NCBI GenBank assembly: GCA_029449245.1
Contig: JANATF010000017.1
Span: 496,001-560,000, forward strand
Reading direction: 5' to 3'
DNA length: 64,000 nt
Source of the DNA: Mortierella alpina
Lineage: Eukaryota; Mortierellomycota; Mortierellomycetes; Mortierellales; Mortierellaceae
The notes beneath the pieces were generated by a model. The model did not search any database and had not been told where the DNA came from. It saw only the letters and a list, made by a program, of their open reading frames with translations. Below are positions 10,674 through 20,369 of the stretch, piece by piece; position 1 is the first letter of the stretch, and the number at the start of each line of letters is the position of its first letter. The translations under genes were made by a program, and so were the position numbers.

Positions 10674-11001
10674 TGTCGTGAATCTAGGCAGGGCAAGGAC
10701 AGGATGACCTTTCACAAGGGCAGGAGGGAAGGGACAAGGGAAGTGGCAAGACAGGAGGGTTCAGGGTATGATCAAGGATGTATTCAAGTTACTAGGTAAA
10801 GAGCAACTGTACAGAGGGAACTACAGACTATATATACTAAACACTGAGCCCAGCGCGTAATGCCGCTTTGACCCATAGTCACCGGTCAGGACATAATTCA
10901 AGGCATTCAGTAAAAAGGGGGCGCATGTCGATAAGGCATTAAAAGGCGAAATAAGGCTTGACCTAGGATACTACGCTTATCCTAGGGCCGAGTACGCGAC
11001 A
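10674..11001 (-). repeat. 5' LTR of the chromovirus
   Basis: 328 bp, identical to 5395-5722. It is followed by the right target-site copy CATAT at 11002-11006. Confidence 0.95.
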
Positions 11002-11200
11002 CATATTATGAGAGCGAGGGTATCCAGACGGCAATGAGAGGAGTATGATGGATGAGGTTGAGGGCAACGGTAGGCTTTGAGGCTGTGTCCACAGAACAGA
11101 AGCCAGGGGTGGCTTGCCTCCCAAGTGATCGGCAGTATATCCAAGTAATTTTTTAGACTCTATCGCCAACCTCTCTTCTTGACCAGAGCTCCACGCGCTG

Positions 11201-11360
11201 TCTCTTTGAGCACCTCTCTCTATCCGCGTACCGTACTTTGCCTCTTTAAGCACCTCTCTCTTTCCGCGTACCGTACTTTTCCTCTTTGAGCACCTCTCTC
11301 TTTCCGCGTACCGTACTTTTCCTCTTTGAGCACCTCTCTCTTTCCGCATACCATACTTTG
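11201..11360 (+). repeat. Four tandem 40-bp repeats upstream of the fusion-nuclease gene
   Basis: Four head-to-tail units of exactly 40 bp (starts 11201, 11241, 11281, 11321) share the core GAGCACCTCTCTCTTTCC followed by GCGTACCGTACTTT. The third and fourth units are nearly identical. The array is bracketed by two copies of GACCAGAGCTCC (11181 and 11367). It lies 250-400 bp before the start codon and belongs to the TIR element, so it may be a promoter or protein-binding array. The rest of 11007-11610 shows no gene. Confidence 0.9.
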
Positions 11361-11610
11361 CCTGACGACCAGAGCTCCCCTCCCAAAGTCCTCTTCGGCG
11401 CCACAGCCCTCTGCCAGCCTGGCCCCTTACATCTCTTTTCATCTTTCACCAAGGGGTTTATTTCCATCTTCGCATCCTCTGTTGCAGCATACATCTTGTT
11501 CGCATATATCAACCCTTGCTTTCCTTCACCCAGCAGTAGCAGTACACTATATCACATCGCGCCTTCTTCGACTAGTCTTCAACCATCCCAGGAGGATCAC
11601 CGCTACCAAT

Positions 11611-14395
11611 ATGGGCGTAACAGGCCTTTGGCAGAAACTCAAAAGCAAGGGACTCGATCCCCAGCCCATCTCACCCTCGGCTCTGGAGGACGTCTTTTAC
11701 GATGTGGATCTACAAGGGTGTTTTTTCTCCATCTTGAAGACCATGTTTGAGGAGAGTTACGACAAACCAGGAGCTGCCTATCGCGTCGGTCACCGACTCG
11801 CGCACAAAATAAAGGCCACGTTTGGAGAGGCAGCTCTGCGGTTGCATGTGGATGGAGGGCCTGCAGAAGAAAAAGCCTATGCCGCCGCCAAGAGATCCAA
11901 CACGAGGAGGACTGATCAAGTGGTCTTGGACAAGGAGCTGACGAAGATGAAGGAGAAGTCGGAGCAAGGGAAGTGGACCTGTGCCACGACGATGGAGGTG
12001 ATTAGCCGCAGCATCAGCAAGATGTTTGTCCTCACAGCAGCGGACAAGGCGGGTCTGCGGGATGGCCTCGAGGCTGGTGGCGTCAGAGTCTGCCTCTGTG
12101 AGACGGAAGCAGACGTGTGCATTGCTCGGGGGCCCGACCAAGCAAGTGCCGATGGTTGTCGCCGTCAGAGAGTCGCGGTCTCTGTAGACAGTGACCTCTT
12201 GATCTACGACAGCATCACGGCGGTTCTCAGGCCCATGCCAAGGCAGAGTGGATACGGTCTCTACCTGAAGCCAGACGTGCTCCATGCGCTCGACTTTCCG
12301 ACCTCACGGCATTTACTTCTGTACGGGATCATCAGCGAGAATGATTATGGTCGGAACGTGGAGCAACTTGGACTTGCAAGAAACGCAGACATAATCAGGA
12401 CACTACCCTCTGAGGACCTTGCTGATATGCTGGCGTCGTACTCACGAAAAGCATCAACAGCCACCGGAGAGGCCATCGATCCGCACCGCTTCCACCTCGC
12501 ACACAAAGTCTTTGGGGACCATAAGCAGCGCCTTCTTGACGGTCCAAGTCTCACCAACGACGTATACAGATCATATCGACAACGGTTCGACCAGTTGAAG
12601 AACTTGAGGCTAACAACAAAACCAGGCCCGTCAACGAGGTAATGACTTCAGCAAAGTTGCAGATCAACGCTACTATGATTTGCGACTTATAATAACCGAG
12701 ATTAACATGTCGCTTTTGTCCTTACACTGCTAGACCCTCCTTCTATGTTGCTCGTGGTTCGACCAGAAACCAATTTCGTCCAATTTTTGCATCAAAAGAG
12801 TCGATCTTGGCCGGTACGCGTTACAAGGATATAAGCACTGCAAAACCTCGCAGCCAAGAGCTACCCAAGCAGGCACAGGTACAACGGAAGCGCCCGCCAG
12901 CGGCCAAGAAGGAGGTTAAGAAGAAAAAAAGAGAAGGACGAGCCAGGGTCAAGCCCAAGACGGATGCAAAGCGGAATGTCAAAGACGCAACAAGACAGGA
13001 CCGCGACCTTCGCAGGAAACACCCGACAAAAACACTGTGTATCGGATCTGTTGCGGGCTGTTTGAGGAAGCAGGGACACGGCGACGCTGTCAGCAGCATG
13101 CATTCGCAATTAAGGACAGCAGTGGAGTTGCTCAATCTAGTCCAGGTCTACGCATATTGGGCGTGCGCTATCTACATCACTGCCATCTTGGATGGCTGCG
13201 GCACTACCTTTAGTTCTGCGCCTCCCGCACCTTCGGCACCTACTCCTATCTCCTCGGCTCACTCTGCACCTTCGGTATCCTTTGCATCAGTATCAGTATT
13301 ACCAGCATCTTCGGCGACTTCAACTTCATCATTATTTTCGGCATCGTCAGTAGCTTCAGCATCATCAGCCTCCGCAGAATCTCGGACACCTGCACCAACA
13401 ACGCCGTTGAGGGCCACTGTTGCCTCGTGGATCCCCACCAGTGCAGCGGATAGACGGAGACTGTTGGATGAGATAATCGACAGCAAGGACTTCATTTACG
13501 CCTTGGCATCTCGTCTCTACTACGGAGTCATAAAGGAGACAGAGGAGGAAGAGTTCTCCACACCCCAAAAAGCAAGTGAGGCGGCCGACCTCGCATACTA
13601 TCTTTTTCGTCGCGCCACCAAGCTGCCACCTCTCAACAACCACCAGTCTAGGACCGCGCCAGATGCTAGAACGCAGGGGATGGCATTCCGAGACATGTCC
13701 GCCATGTCCATGGTGTCGGTTCAAGCATCAATGAGATCGCATTATCGCAATGCCGATGTAAGTTTTTTTTGTCAGCGACGGAAAAATGAGTGTGGTTTAT
13801 CATCATTTCCTAGCAAAAAGTTGTCCACATCCATAGCTCGGTGAAAAGAACGAGGACAAGGACAAGAGCGACATTGAATTCTTTTTTGGGAAGAATGGGC
13901 TGGCCGGTAGCTACGCCGATTTCCCCAAAGCTTCCCTCAAGCAAGGATTCATATGTCTGTCTGAGTCAACCCTCATTGACATTTTTTGGGCACATCCGGC
14001 CACCAAAACCTTCACCCAGCACATCCTCAGCGCGCTCGGACAAGAGGGCAGTACCAAAAAAGCTGCTAAAGAGTTCGTGCTTCATCACAAGGCACTATTT
14101 ATCAACGAACTCTTTGGTCATGGTCAATTCCGGCACGTTTCCCTTCAGGAAGACCAACTTGCGACTCACTACAAGCTGAAAGGGACAGTCGTGACAAACG
14201 GCCATGTTTTGAACATGTTGGCTTATGATACAAAATATCATCGTCCAACAGCGGCCCGAGAGGAACGAAGGAAAGGTCGAACCGATATTCGAGTCGAGTT
14301 CTGGGAGCTGGAGGGCGAAGGCGAGGAGGACGACACGTCCGACCAAGATGACATTACCGATACTGTTCAGCAACTCACGATCCAGGCTCCATTTC

Positions 14396-14430
<35 letters not shown>

Positions 14431-15668
14431 AACATGGAGGAGGGTTCATCCAACACTCAGCTGCGTCATGAAGCAGCAGCGTCGAGCATGGCTCATGTTT
14501 CAGGGCCGGGCACTTCAGCGCGCCAAGTGAATTGGAAGCAGAGGTCCAAGTTGCTGCAGAATGTGGAGACTGTGTACCAAAGGCCTGAGGACTGCCCGCC
14601 CGCCAATGACACCATTGTCCTAGGTGCTGACCCCGGGGAGATTAACGCCCTCGTCGTCGCCAAGCTGGACCCACGCAACGGTCAGAAACGTCATGTGGTC
14701 AAGATAACAAGGAAGTTCCTGTCGGCCCCTTACGTCAAATTCAGGCGACTGCTTGAGTCCAGGAAAGAGGTGACAGGCATTCGGGATCTAGAATCAAGTA
14801 TCCCTCCTTTCTCACGCGCAACACTTGATCAGTACTTCACGTACATGACCGGCGCCAGCACTACCGCAAACAGCACCAGCAGCGCTAGCACCGGCACCAT
14901 TCGATCTGTTTTCGACAGCATCGTCACTTTTTACCAGGAAACTTGGTTCTTGAAAAAGAGCTGGGCGTCGCGACAAGCACAAGTCAGTTGTATTGACCTA
15001 GCCATCAAAGGCATCCTGAGAATGGTCGGGCAGAACGAGAGCAACAAGTACGATTCAGATGGGCAGCCAGTCGTGCTCTGTGTTGGTCTCGCAACATTCA
15101 ACAGTCAAACTGGGATACCATCAAAGCATTCGGTACTGGAGGCAAGGCTGGTCAAGAAGGTGAGAACATATTTTGAGTGTGCAGACCGCAGCATCATACC
15201 ACAGGTTTCCAACGCATCTATTTTTTGCATTCGTTGTTCACCTCTTAGTTGAAGGGTTTGGGATACCCAGTGGTTGGCTGTCACGAATATTTTACCTCGG
15301 CCAAGTGTCCCCGACCAGCGTGTAACACTTTCCTGCGCAACGTCGGACGGACTCGCTCTCGCTACTGTCCTACTTGTCGAATGCACTTTGACCGAGACGC
15401 GGTGGGTAGCGAGAACATTGGCCGGATTTGCCAAGCACAGCTGGAAAGGCAAGAGCGCCCTTCAAAGTTCATGCCAGCGCCGAGACCAGTGTCTTTCCCA
15501 CCGCCACCACTGCGCATGGACTGTCTTCCGCTACTTGAGGATCAACCTCCGCCGCACTGTACGTTTTCAGCTCTCCAGCAAGGGAAGGAGAGGCTTGGAA
15601 GGAGCAAGAGGCCTGCAGGGGATGTGCTGGAAGACGCGGGATCGCCCAAGGTTCCTCGCCAGCAGTAA
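11611..15668 (+). CDS. FEN1/XPG-type PIN nuclease fused to a TnpB/Fanzor-type RuvC zinc-ribbon nuclease
   Basis: Exons 11611-12638, 12734-13757, 13837-15159 and 15249-15668 join in frame through GT-AG introns (1264 aa). Residues 1 to ~330 form an XPG/FEN1 PIN nuclease: an MGVTGLW start, Asp33 (YDVDLQG), Asp81 (LHVDGG) with an AAKRSNTRR segment, Glu164 and Glu166 (CETEAD), Asp193 and Asp195 (SVDSDLL), and Asp245 in an H3TH-like region (ISENDYG). These match the seven metal ligands of FEN1. A basic, nuclear-signal-like and Ser/Ala-rich linker follows (~350-520). An Asp run lies near 870. The C-terminal part has RuvC-I LGADPGEINAL (Asp949), HEYFTSAKC with a candidate RuvC-II Glu1138, a zinc ribbon C1145-x4-C1150...C1165-x2-C1168, and RuvC-III HFDRDAVGSENI (1171-1182). 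The start was chosen because FEN1-family proteins begin Met-Gly. An in-frame upstream ATG at 11326 lies in the repeats. It is the only gene of the TIR element. Confidence 0.85.
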
Positions 15669-15905
15669 ACATTCAATGGGGTCGAAACCCCATAACAAAT
15701 TTGTAAGTGACATTGAAGCTGCATGCTCTGTTTGCTTGAAATCAGCTGTGTAGGCTATGGTTCTGACACTTTGCCTTGTTGCAGACGGTCCTCCTTCGTC
15801 TACCTTCAAAAGTAGATAAGGCAAGTGTCGCTATGTGTTGTGCAATGTCTCTGAGACGTGTGTCAAACGTTAACTTCATCCATTTCCTTTATAGAGAGTC
15901 GACTG
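15669..15905 (+). other. Right tail of the TIR element, candidate guide-RNA region
   Basis: About 237 bp between the stop codon and the end of the right inverted repeat (15883-15905), with no convincing ORF. In TnpB and Fanzor systems the guide (omega) RNA is usually encoded at the 3' end of the nuclease gene and reaches the element end. By analogy this is where such an RNA would lie. No conserved RNA motif could be recognised by eye, so the role is only inferred from position. Confidence 0.3.
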
Positions 15906-16349
15906 TATATGCTCCAGCCCTCCGAGAGGAGGGTCTTGACGACGCAGAAAATCCAGTGGTTGTTGGCTTATCGATAAGTCAATGACCGACTGTTATATGG
16001 ATACAAAGGATAGATCCATTTCCAATGGGTCTGGCCAACCTACCGTAGTTGTTTCTGTACAATTATTGCGCACTGCACACTTTATCCCCCTTCTGCAACA
16101 CTCCATCCTTCTCTTATCCCCTCTAAAATCAAAGTGACGTCCCTCTCCATTTTGGTTTTTTCGCGTTTTTTCTAATGAAGTACTCTCGCGCCCTTTCATC
16201 TCTTCATCACTACCACAATACCCACCCTCTTTTCGTCACCCACCTCGCATCGTTGCTCTTTCATATCCTTTACACTCTCCATCGCTCATTTCATCGTACC
16301 CTCTCTCTATTCGTTTACTCATCGTCTCTTCACATCTCGCTCTCTCCCT

Positions 16350-16384
16350 CACACACACACACACACACTCACACTCACACACAT
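16350..16384 (+). repeat. (CA)n microsatellite
   Basis: An almost pure run of CA dinucleotides in the gene-free stretch 15906-17083. Confidence 0.9.
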
Positions 16385-16468
16385 TGAGGTAACGTCTGGA
16401 AATACCTCTTCCCTTGACATTGAACACATGGTCCTATTTCCCTCAGTTGTTTCATCGTCAACAACAGG

Positions 16469-16902
16469 TGGAGGGCTATATGCTGAGGGACATTGGGCGT
16501 TCGGGGTGATCCCGTGCAAAGCGTCTCGCGGATCCAATGTCCTTCACTCCATTACTTGGATAGTCTATAGCCCGACATCAATGGTCTGCAGCGCCTTCGA
16601 ACTTATGAAGGGCCTGCCTCCTTGCGCTCGAATTCGAATCGAGTAAAGCCTCTGGCCAGCAAGGTTGCCTTCCAAGTTTTGCCTGAATCTTGTCAACCCG
16701 ATGGAGGGCTATATGCTGAGGGACATTGGGCGTTCGGGGTGATCCCGTGCAAAGCGTCTCGCGGATCCAATGTCCTTCACTCCATTACTTGGATAGTCTA
16801 TAGCCCGACATCAATGGTCTGCAGCGCCTTCGAACTTATGAAGGGCCTGCCTCCTTGCGCTCGAATTCGAATCGAGTAAAGCCTCTGGCCAGCAAGGTTG
16901 CC
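16469..16902 (+). repeat. Two identical 201-bp direct repeats with a 32-bp spacer
   Basis: 16469-16669 and 16702-16902 appear identical and are 233 bp apart. Each copy contains GGAGGGCTATATGCTGAGGG at the start and an AATTCGAATCGAG segment near the end. Each carries the same short ORF. The pair lies just upstream of the gene at 17084, so it may be a recent tandem duplication in its 5' region. Nothing else was recognised between 15906 and 17083. Confidence 0.93.
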
Positions 16903-17083
16903 ATTCTTGATTGAGATCCTCTTATTTCATTCAGTGCCTTGGCTCACGTGTCCTTACGCTTCCGAGCTGACTGGAGTCTTTCTTCATCCCTGTTCCTTTC
17001 CTCGTTTGCCCCATTATGAGTGGCACTGTCTAGGACCCTGGCTCCGAGAGAGTGATTTGTTTCGACCGGGTCTCTCTATTACA

Positions 17084-19160
17084 ATGAGTAAGCGTGTTCT
17101 CGACAACAAATCCTTGGACCAGGAGTATGAAGAGCGACGTCAGTTCATCCGTCAGAATGCACCGTCGATGGAGCTCAAACCTCTTGCCAAACGATTCTTT
17201 GCGAAGTTTGATCTTCAAAGCAAAAGTGCCGCATACGATGCACTGTTGTCCTCACTCAATTCGACAGGATGCGAACAACAAGCCAATGAAGTGAAGGTAT
17301 GTGTCATTAACGGTTGTTTATGTTTTTATTTTATTTTCATGGCACGATGTTCAATTTCTAATTTTGACTTGATGCTTTGACAGACACAGGAATTTAAGAG
17401 TTGGATTACAGATGTTCTTTCAGAGGACAAGGCGACTAGCAAGATGAGTTTGTTGACCGCCATTAAAAGGCGCCGGACTCAGCTCGAAGTGTCTGGACTT
17501 ATCAAAGGCCATCATATGATACAGTCAGGAATGAATCGTCTAGTCGATGAGGTAAGAGCGTTACTCTTACATTTTTTGATCCGGTATCTCTCTCATTCGG
17601 CATTGTCTAATTAATACGAGCTACCGATCTTTACTAGGCAAACTCGCCTTGTTCGACAGATGATGATTCGCAAGGCGGACAATGCAGTGGTCCAGTATCG
17701 CCGTCTGTTGCTTATCAGGAGAGACGAGAGGCCAGAGCAGGTAAACATGGACATCAGTGCCTGAGGAAATATTATGTCATCCGCAAATTTGATTAGGCTG
17801 ACACTGAGTGGAATCAATCTATAGGTAGCAGCATTGATGAGGAACAGCGAGGTATGGAGCCAGGTGGTACTCCGGTCTTTATGTCGACGTCCGTCCCAAG
17901 TGAAAAAGTGCAAAAGGAATTCCCAGGTAAGTCGTGTAAATATTTGGTTCGAGTGAATTGAATAGTAATTAGATTTACAATCCTTAACACTACTTAAGTA
18001 GATCCTACGCTTAGACTGGAACACTTTGCAACTCTAGGACAGGCAATAGTTTGGAACGTTGATGGCACTGATATGGTTCAGAAGTTTCACGGTTTTCGCG
18101 CAGAAAATCAAGGTCCTTTCTCTTTGGCCCGTGATGGAATTGCTGATCTGACGCATGACTCCTTGTTTTGCCAGACGCTGGATCCGACTGTGCTTTCTAC
18201 AGTCAGACGTGCAGAACCTGCTCCAAACATTTATGAGCGTTGGCCTACGCTTGGCCCCATCTGCAGCCGCGTTTTTGCGTCGAATACCTACGATGAAGTG
18301 GCACGTGCTGTCCGCTCCGAGAACATGCGTGATCCCATTGCGGCATATCTCTTCGTTATCGTCATGGCTTAGTAAGTGAATTGTGCTCTTTAATATTTGG
18401 CCCCTCTCAGATGCTGTTATTGTATCGTTCATAACACCGTTATTTTATCTGTTATAGCTGGCAATATTTTCATTTTCACGACGAGATTCCGGAAAATATC
18501 AACGAGCGAGAAGGATTCGCCGGGTTAACATGGTCTTTCATGCAAACGCCATTAGCATTGTACGGGATCCAATCGCGTTATCTCGAAGTTCTCATCACAG
18601 CCGTTGAAGGAAGGAAAAATCAGAACAAAGATCCCTTGCTGGAGGTGAAGGAGATAGGACAGTATGCCGACGCAGTTGCCATCCACAACAACCAGCAGCT
18701 GTTACTAGCCGAAGCCGCCCTTATCCATTACCCCACGCTTGAGAAGCGCCGACAGGATGAATTCAAACTTTCTCGGGCCATGAGAGATTCGTGGATTAGT
18801 CATGTTCGATCGGTTAGCAGCCTGACAGTCCCTCCTCGAGGTCTGGCCGTATTTGGATCTGTGTCGTTCAAGGATGAGACCAAGTTGCTACGCATGGATT
18901 TTCAAGGTGCGTTCCGATTGCAACAGTTCGATTTATTTGTCATTCCGCTGAGTAAGTCCGATTTCGGCAACAAAATGAGGGCAGCAGTGACCAGCTGCCT
19001 AGAGTTAGCCGCCCGTGTACATCAAGAGGTTGAGCGCCGTCGTCAGCCCTCTATTACCCTTGGATATTATGATCGAATAGCATTAGCCGATGCATCACTT
19101 CTGATCGAGAAGACGACCTCCACTCCAACCAAAGTCCCCAAGACCCCTAAGAAGAAGTAA
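17084..19160 (+). CDS. Hypothetical protein, six exons, unknown family
   Basis: Exons 17084-17296, 17384-17551, 17638-17740, 17825-17926, 18002-18371 and 18458-19160 join in frame (552 aa) through five short GT-AG introns. The consistent phasing supports a real gene. The N-terminus is charged and helical (MSKRVLDNKSLDQEYEERR). The middle has a Ser/Gly-rich linker. The C-terminal ~350 residues look like a compact folded domain (VWNVDGTDMVQKFHGFRAEN, YWQYFHFHDEIPENINEREG), ending in a basic Pro/Thr/Lys tail. There are no membrane segments or signal peptide. I do not recognise the family; it may be lineage-specific. The 201-bp repeat pair lies immediately upstream. Confidence 0.75.
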
Positions 19161-19883
19161 CAATAAAGCAATCACCAAATCTCACGTTAATATATGTATC
19201 CCTGCTTAAAGTCGTCTGAAATGGACCCTCCACCAGACCACCCCACGTAATATGATTCAGGACCCGGAGGTCTATCGTATTCAACTAAAAATCGGAAAAG
19301 GCGGTAATCGTCGCGTTCTAGCACGGATTCTGACTTAGAGGCGTTCAGCCATAATCCAACGGATGATAGCTTCGGGCCATTGCTTGCTCAAGCAGGCTCA
19401 AATACCAAAACCACCCTTTGCTAACAGTGAAGGAGTGGGAACGGACTTCAAATTCGCATGGGTACAACGATCACACCATCAGCTTCAGCGATTTTACGGT
19501 ACATCTCTTCAAGCACCCAAATTACAATATTGATATTGCTTGAGCAGAAAACCAAAGGCTAAAAACTGATAAAGGCTTGTTGAGGGTTGGTTGCATGCAA
19601 TGCAGTTGATGAAGAGAAGGAATGCGAGAGATATAGAGTATACTACCCCGTGACAATATGAAAGGAACAATCGTACGTGTCAGTTCACTACATCCGACCA
19701 TAGTTTGAATCGCTCTCCCATCATGCTTCCAAGGATCGTAGTTAATCACAGCCAAAGTGTCACTCTCATTCCCGACTTGCTACCTCAGCCAACTTCATCC
19801 ACAGCTCTCTTGCATACACGAGGAACCCAGCGCCCCATTTCGCCCTCTCCCCTCCAGATCCGCATACTCAAGGCTCTCGCGAA
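19161..19883. other. Intergenic, no gene seen
   Basis: No supported gene. A stretch near 19230-19270 (CCCCACGTAATATGATTCAG) resembles 55460-55490, so a decayed dispersed repeat is likely. Confidence 0.5.
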
Positions 19884-20321
19884 ATGCACACTCAGAGATT
19901 ACGGCTCACTCCCACAGGAGCTGAAGTTGTGGTCGAGGTCCGCCGCACCGCCGACGATCGCCATTACATCAATGTTCGCGACATTAAAAGCGCGCTCGAC
20001 TTTGACACTGTGGCAACATACATGGTCAATGGTGAGCATATCGAGTATCTCGATGATGAAGACGGAACGTAAGTCCATGGAGCATAATTCGTAAAATGGC
20101 AAAATGTATTTTTCTACTCATGAGGGATCGTAGGCTGACAGTTTCAGTTTCCCTTTCCTTTACGATCTTATTATAGTCCAGGAACATCGAAACTCAAGCC
20201 TTATCCTGGGAAGGTCATTGAGGTTGGGTTATTCTCCTTGTTATCCGAGTCTGGGTCCGAGTCTGGGCTTCCTTTGGCTAGTACAGTAACGGTAGATAGT
20301 CTAGCCGACCTTCACGCGTGA
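19884..20321 (+). CDS. Small hypothetical protein (two exons)
   Basis: Exons 19884-20068 and 20177-20321 join in frame (109 aa) across a 108-bp GT-AG intron with a clean TATTATAG acceptor. The sequence MHTQRLRLTPTGAEVVVEVR, then INVRDIKSALDFDTVATYMV and YLDDEDGT, then LKPYPGKVIEVGLFSLLSES is compact and acidic, without signal peptide or membrane segment. No family was recognised. It may be a small ubiquitin-like or regulatory fold, but nothing in the sequence settles that. It lies 50 bp before the F-box gene array. Confidence 0.5.
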
Positions 20322-20369
20322 AGGTCCTCGTATGGTGTGGCATGTTCGGCTCCGTCAGTCATACCCTTC

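Larger units (their letters stand above)
5395..11001 (-). mobile_element. Intact Ty3/gypsy chromovirus LTR retrotransposon
   Basis: A 5607-bp element whose genes read on the minus strand. Two 328-bp LTRs (5395-5722 and 10674-11001) appear identical base for base on visual comparison, begin TG and end CA, and are flanked by the 5-bp target duplication CATAT (5390-5394 and 11002-11006). Internal order in the sense direction is 5' LTR, gag, a -1 frameshift site, then pol with protease, reverse transcriptase, RNase H, integrase and chromodomain. No nonsense or frameshift damage is visible. Identical LTRs and intact frames mean a very recent insertion. It landed in the left arm of the TIR element at 5102-15905, upstream of that element's gene. 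Confidence 0.96.
5102..15905 (+). mobile_element. TIR DNA element carrying a PIN-Fanzor fusion nuclease, split by a Ty3 insertion
   Basis: The left end CAGTCGACTCTCTTTAAAGG (from 5102) and the inverted right end (up to 15905) match over 23 bp with one mismatch, and the similarity continues with a 2-nt indel (GTGGATG / TGGATG). Both ends are flanked by TA (5100-5101 and 15906-15907), the target duplication of Tc1/mariner/pogo elements. A Ty3 retroelement with its own CATAT duplication sits inside. Removing it leaves about 5.2 kb: a ~290-bp left arm, a promoter region with 40-bp repeats, one gene (11611-15668) and a ~237-bp right tail. I found no transposase in the remainder, so the element is probably mobilised in trans. 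The architecture resembles Fanzor-carrying eukaryotic transposons, but here the cargo protein also has a FEN1/XPG PIN nuclease. Confidence 0.85.

Noticed and set aside
11326-12642. A stand-alone 438-codon ORF ending at 12642
   Set aside because: The stop lies in GAG-GTAATG, a good donor. Splicing to 12734 keeps frame and extends into conserved-looking sequence, so the ORF is treated as exon 1 of the fusion gene. Its first ~95 codons are translations of the tandem repeat.
11611-15668. Bacterial IS200/IS605 contamination as the source of the TnpB-like domain
   Set aside because: The gene has three spliceosomal introns, a eukaryotic XPG-type domain, and TIR/TA ends; no IS605 TnpA or IS605-type ends were seen.
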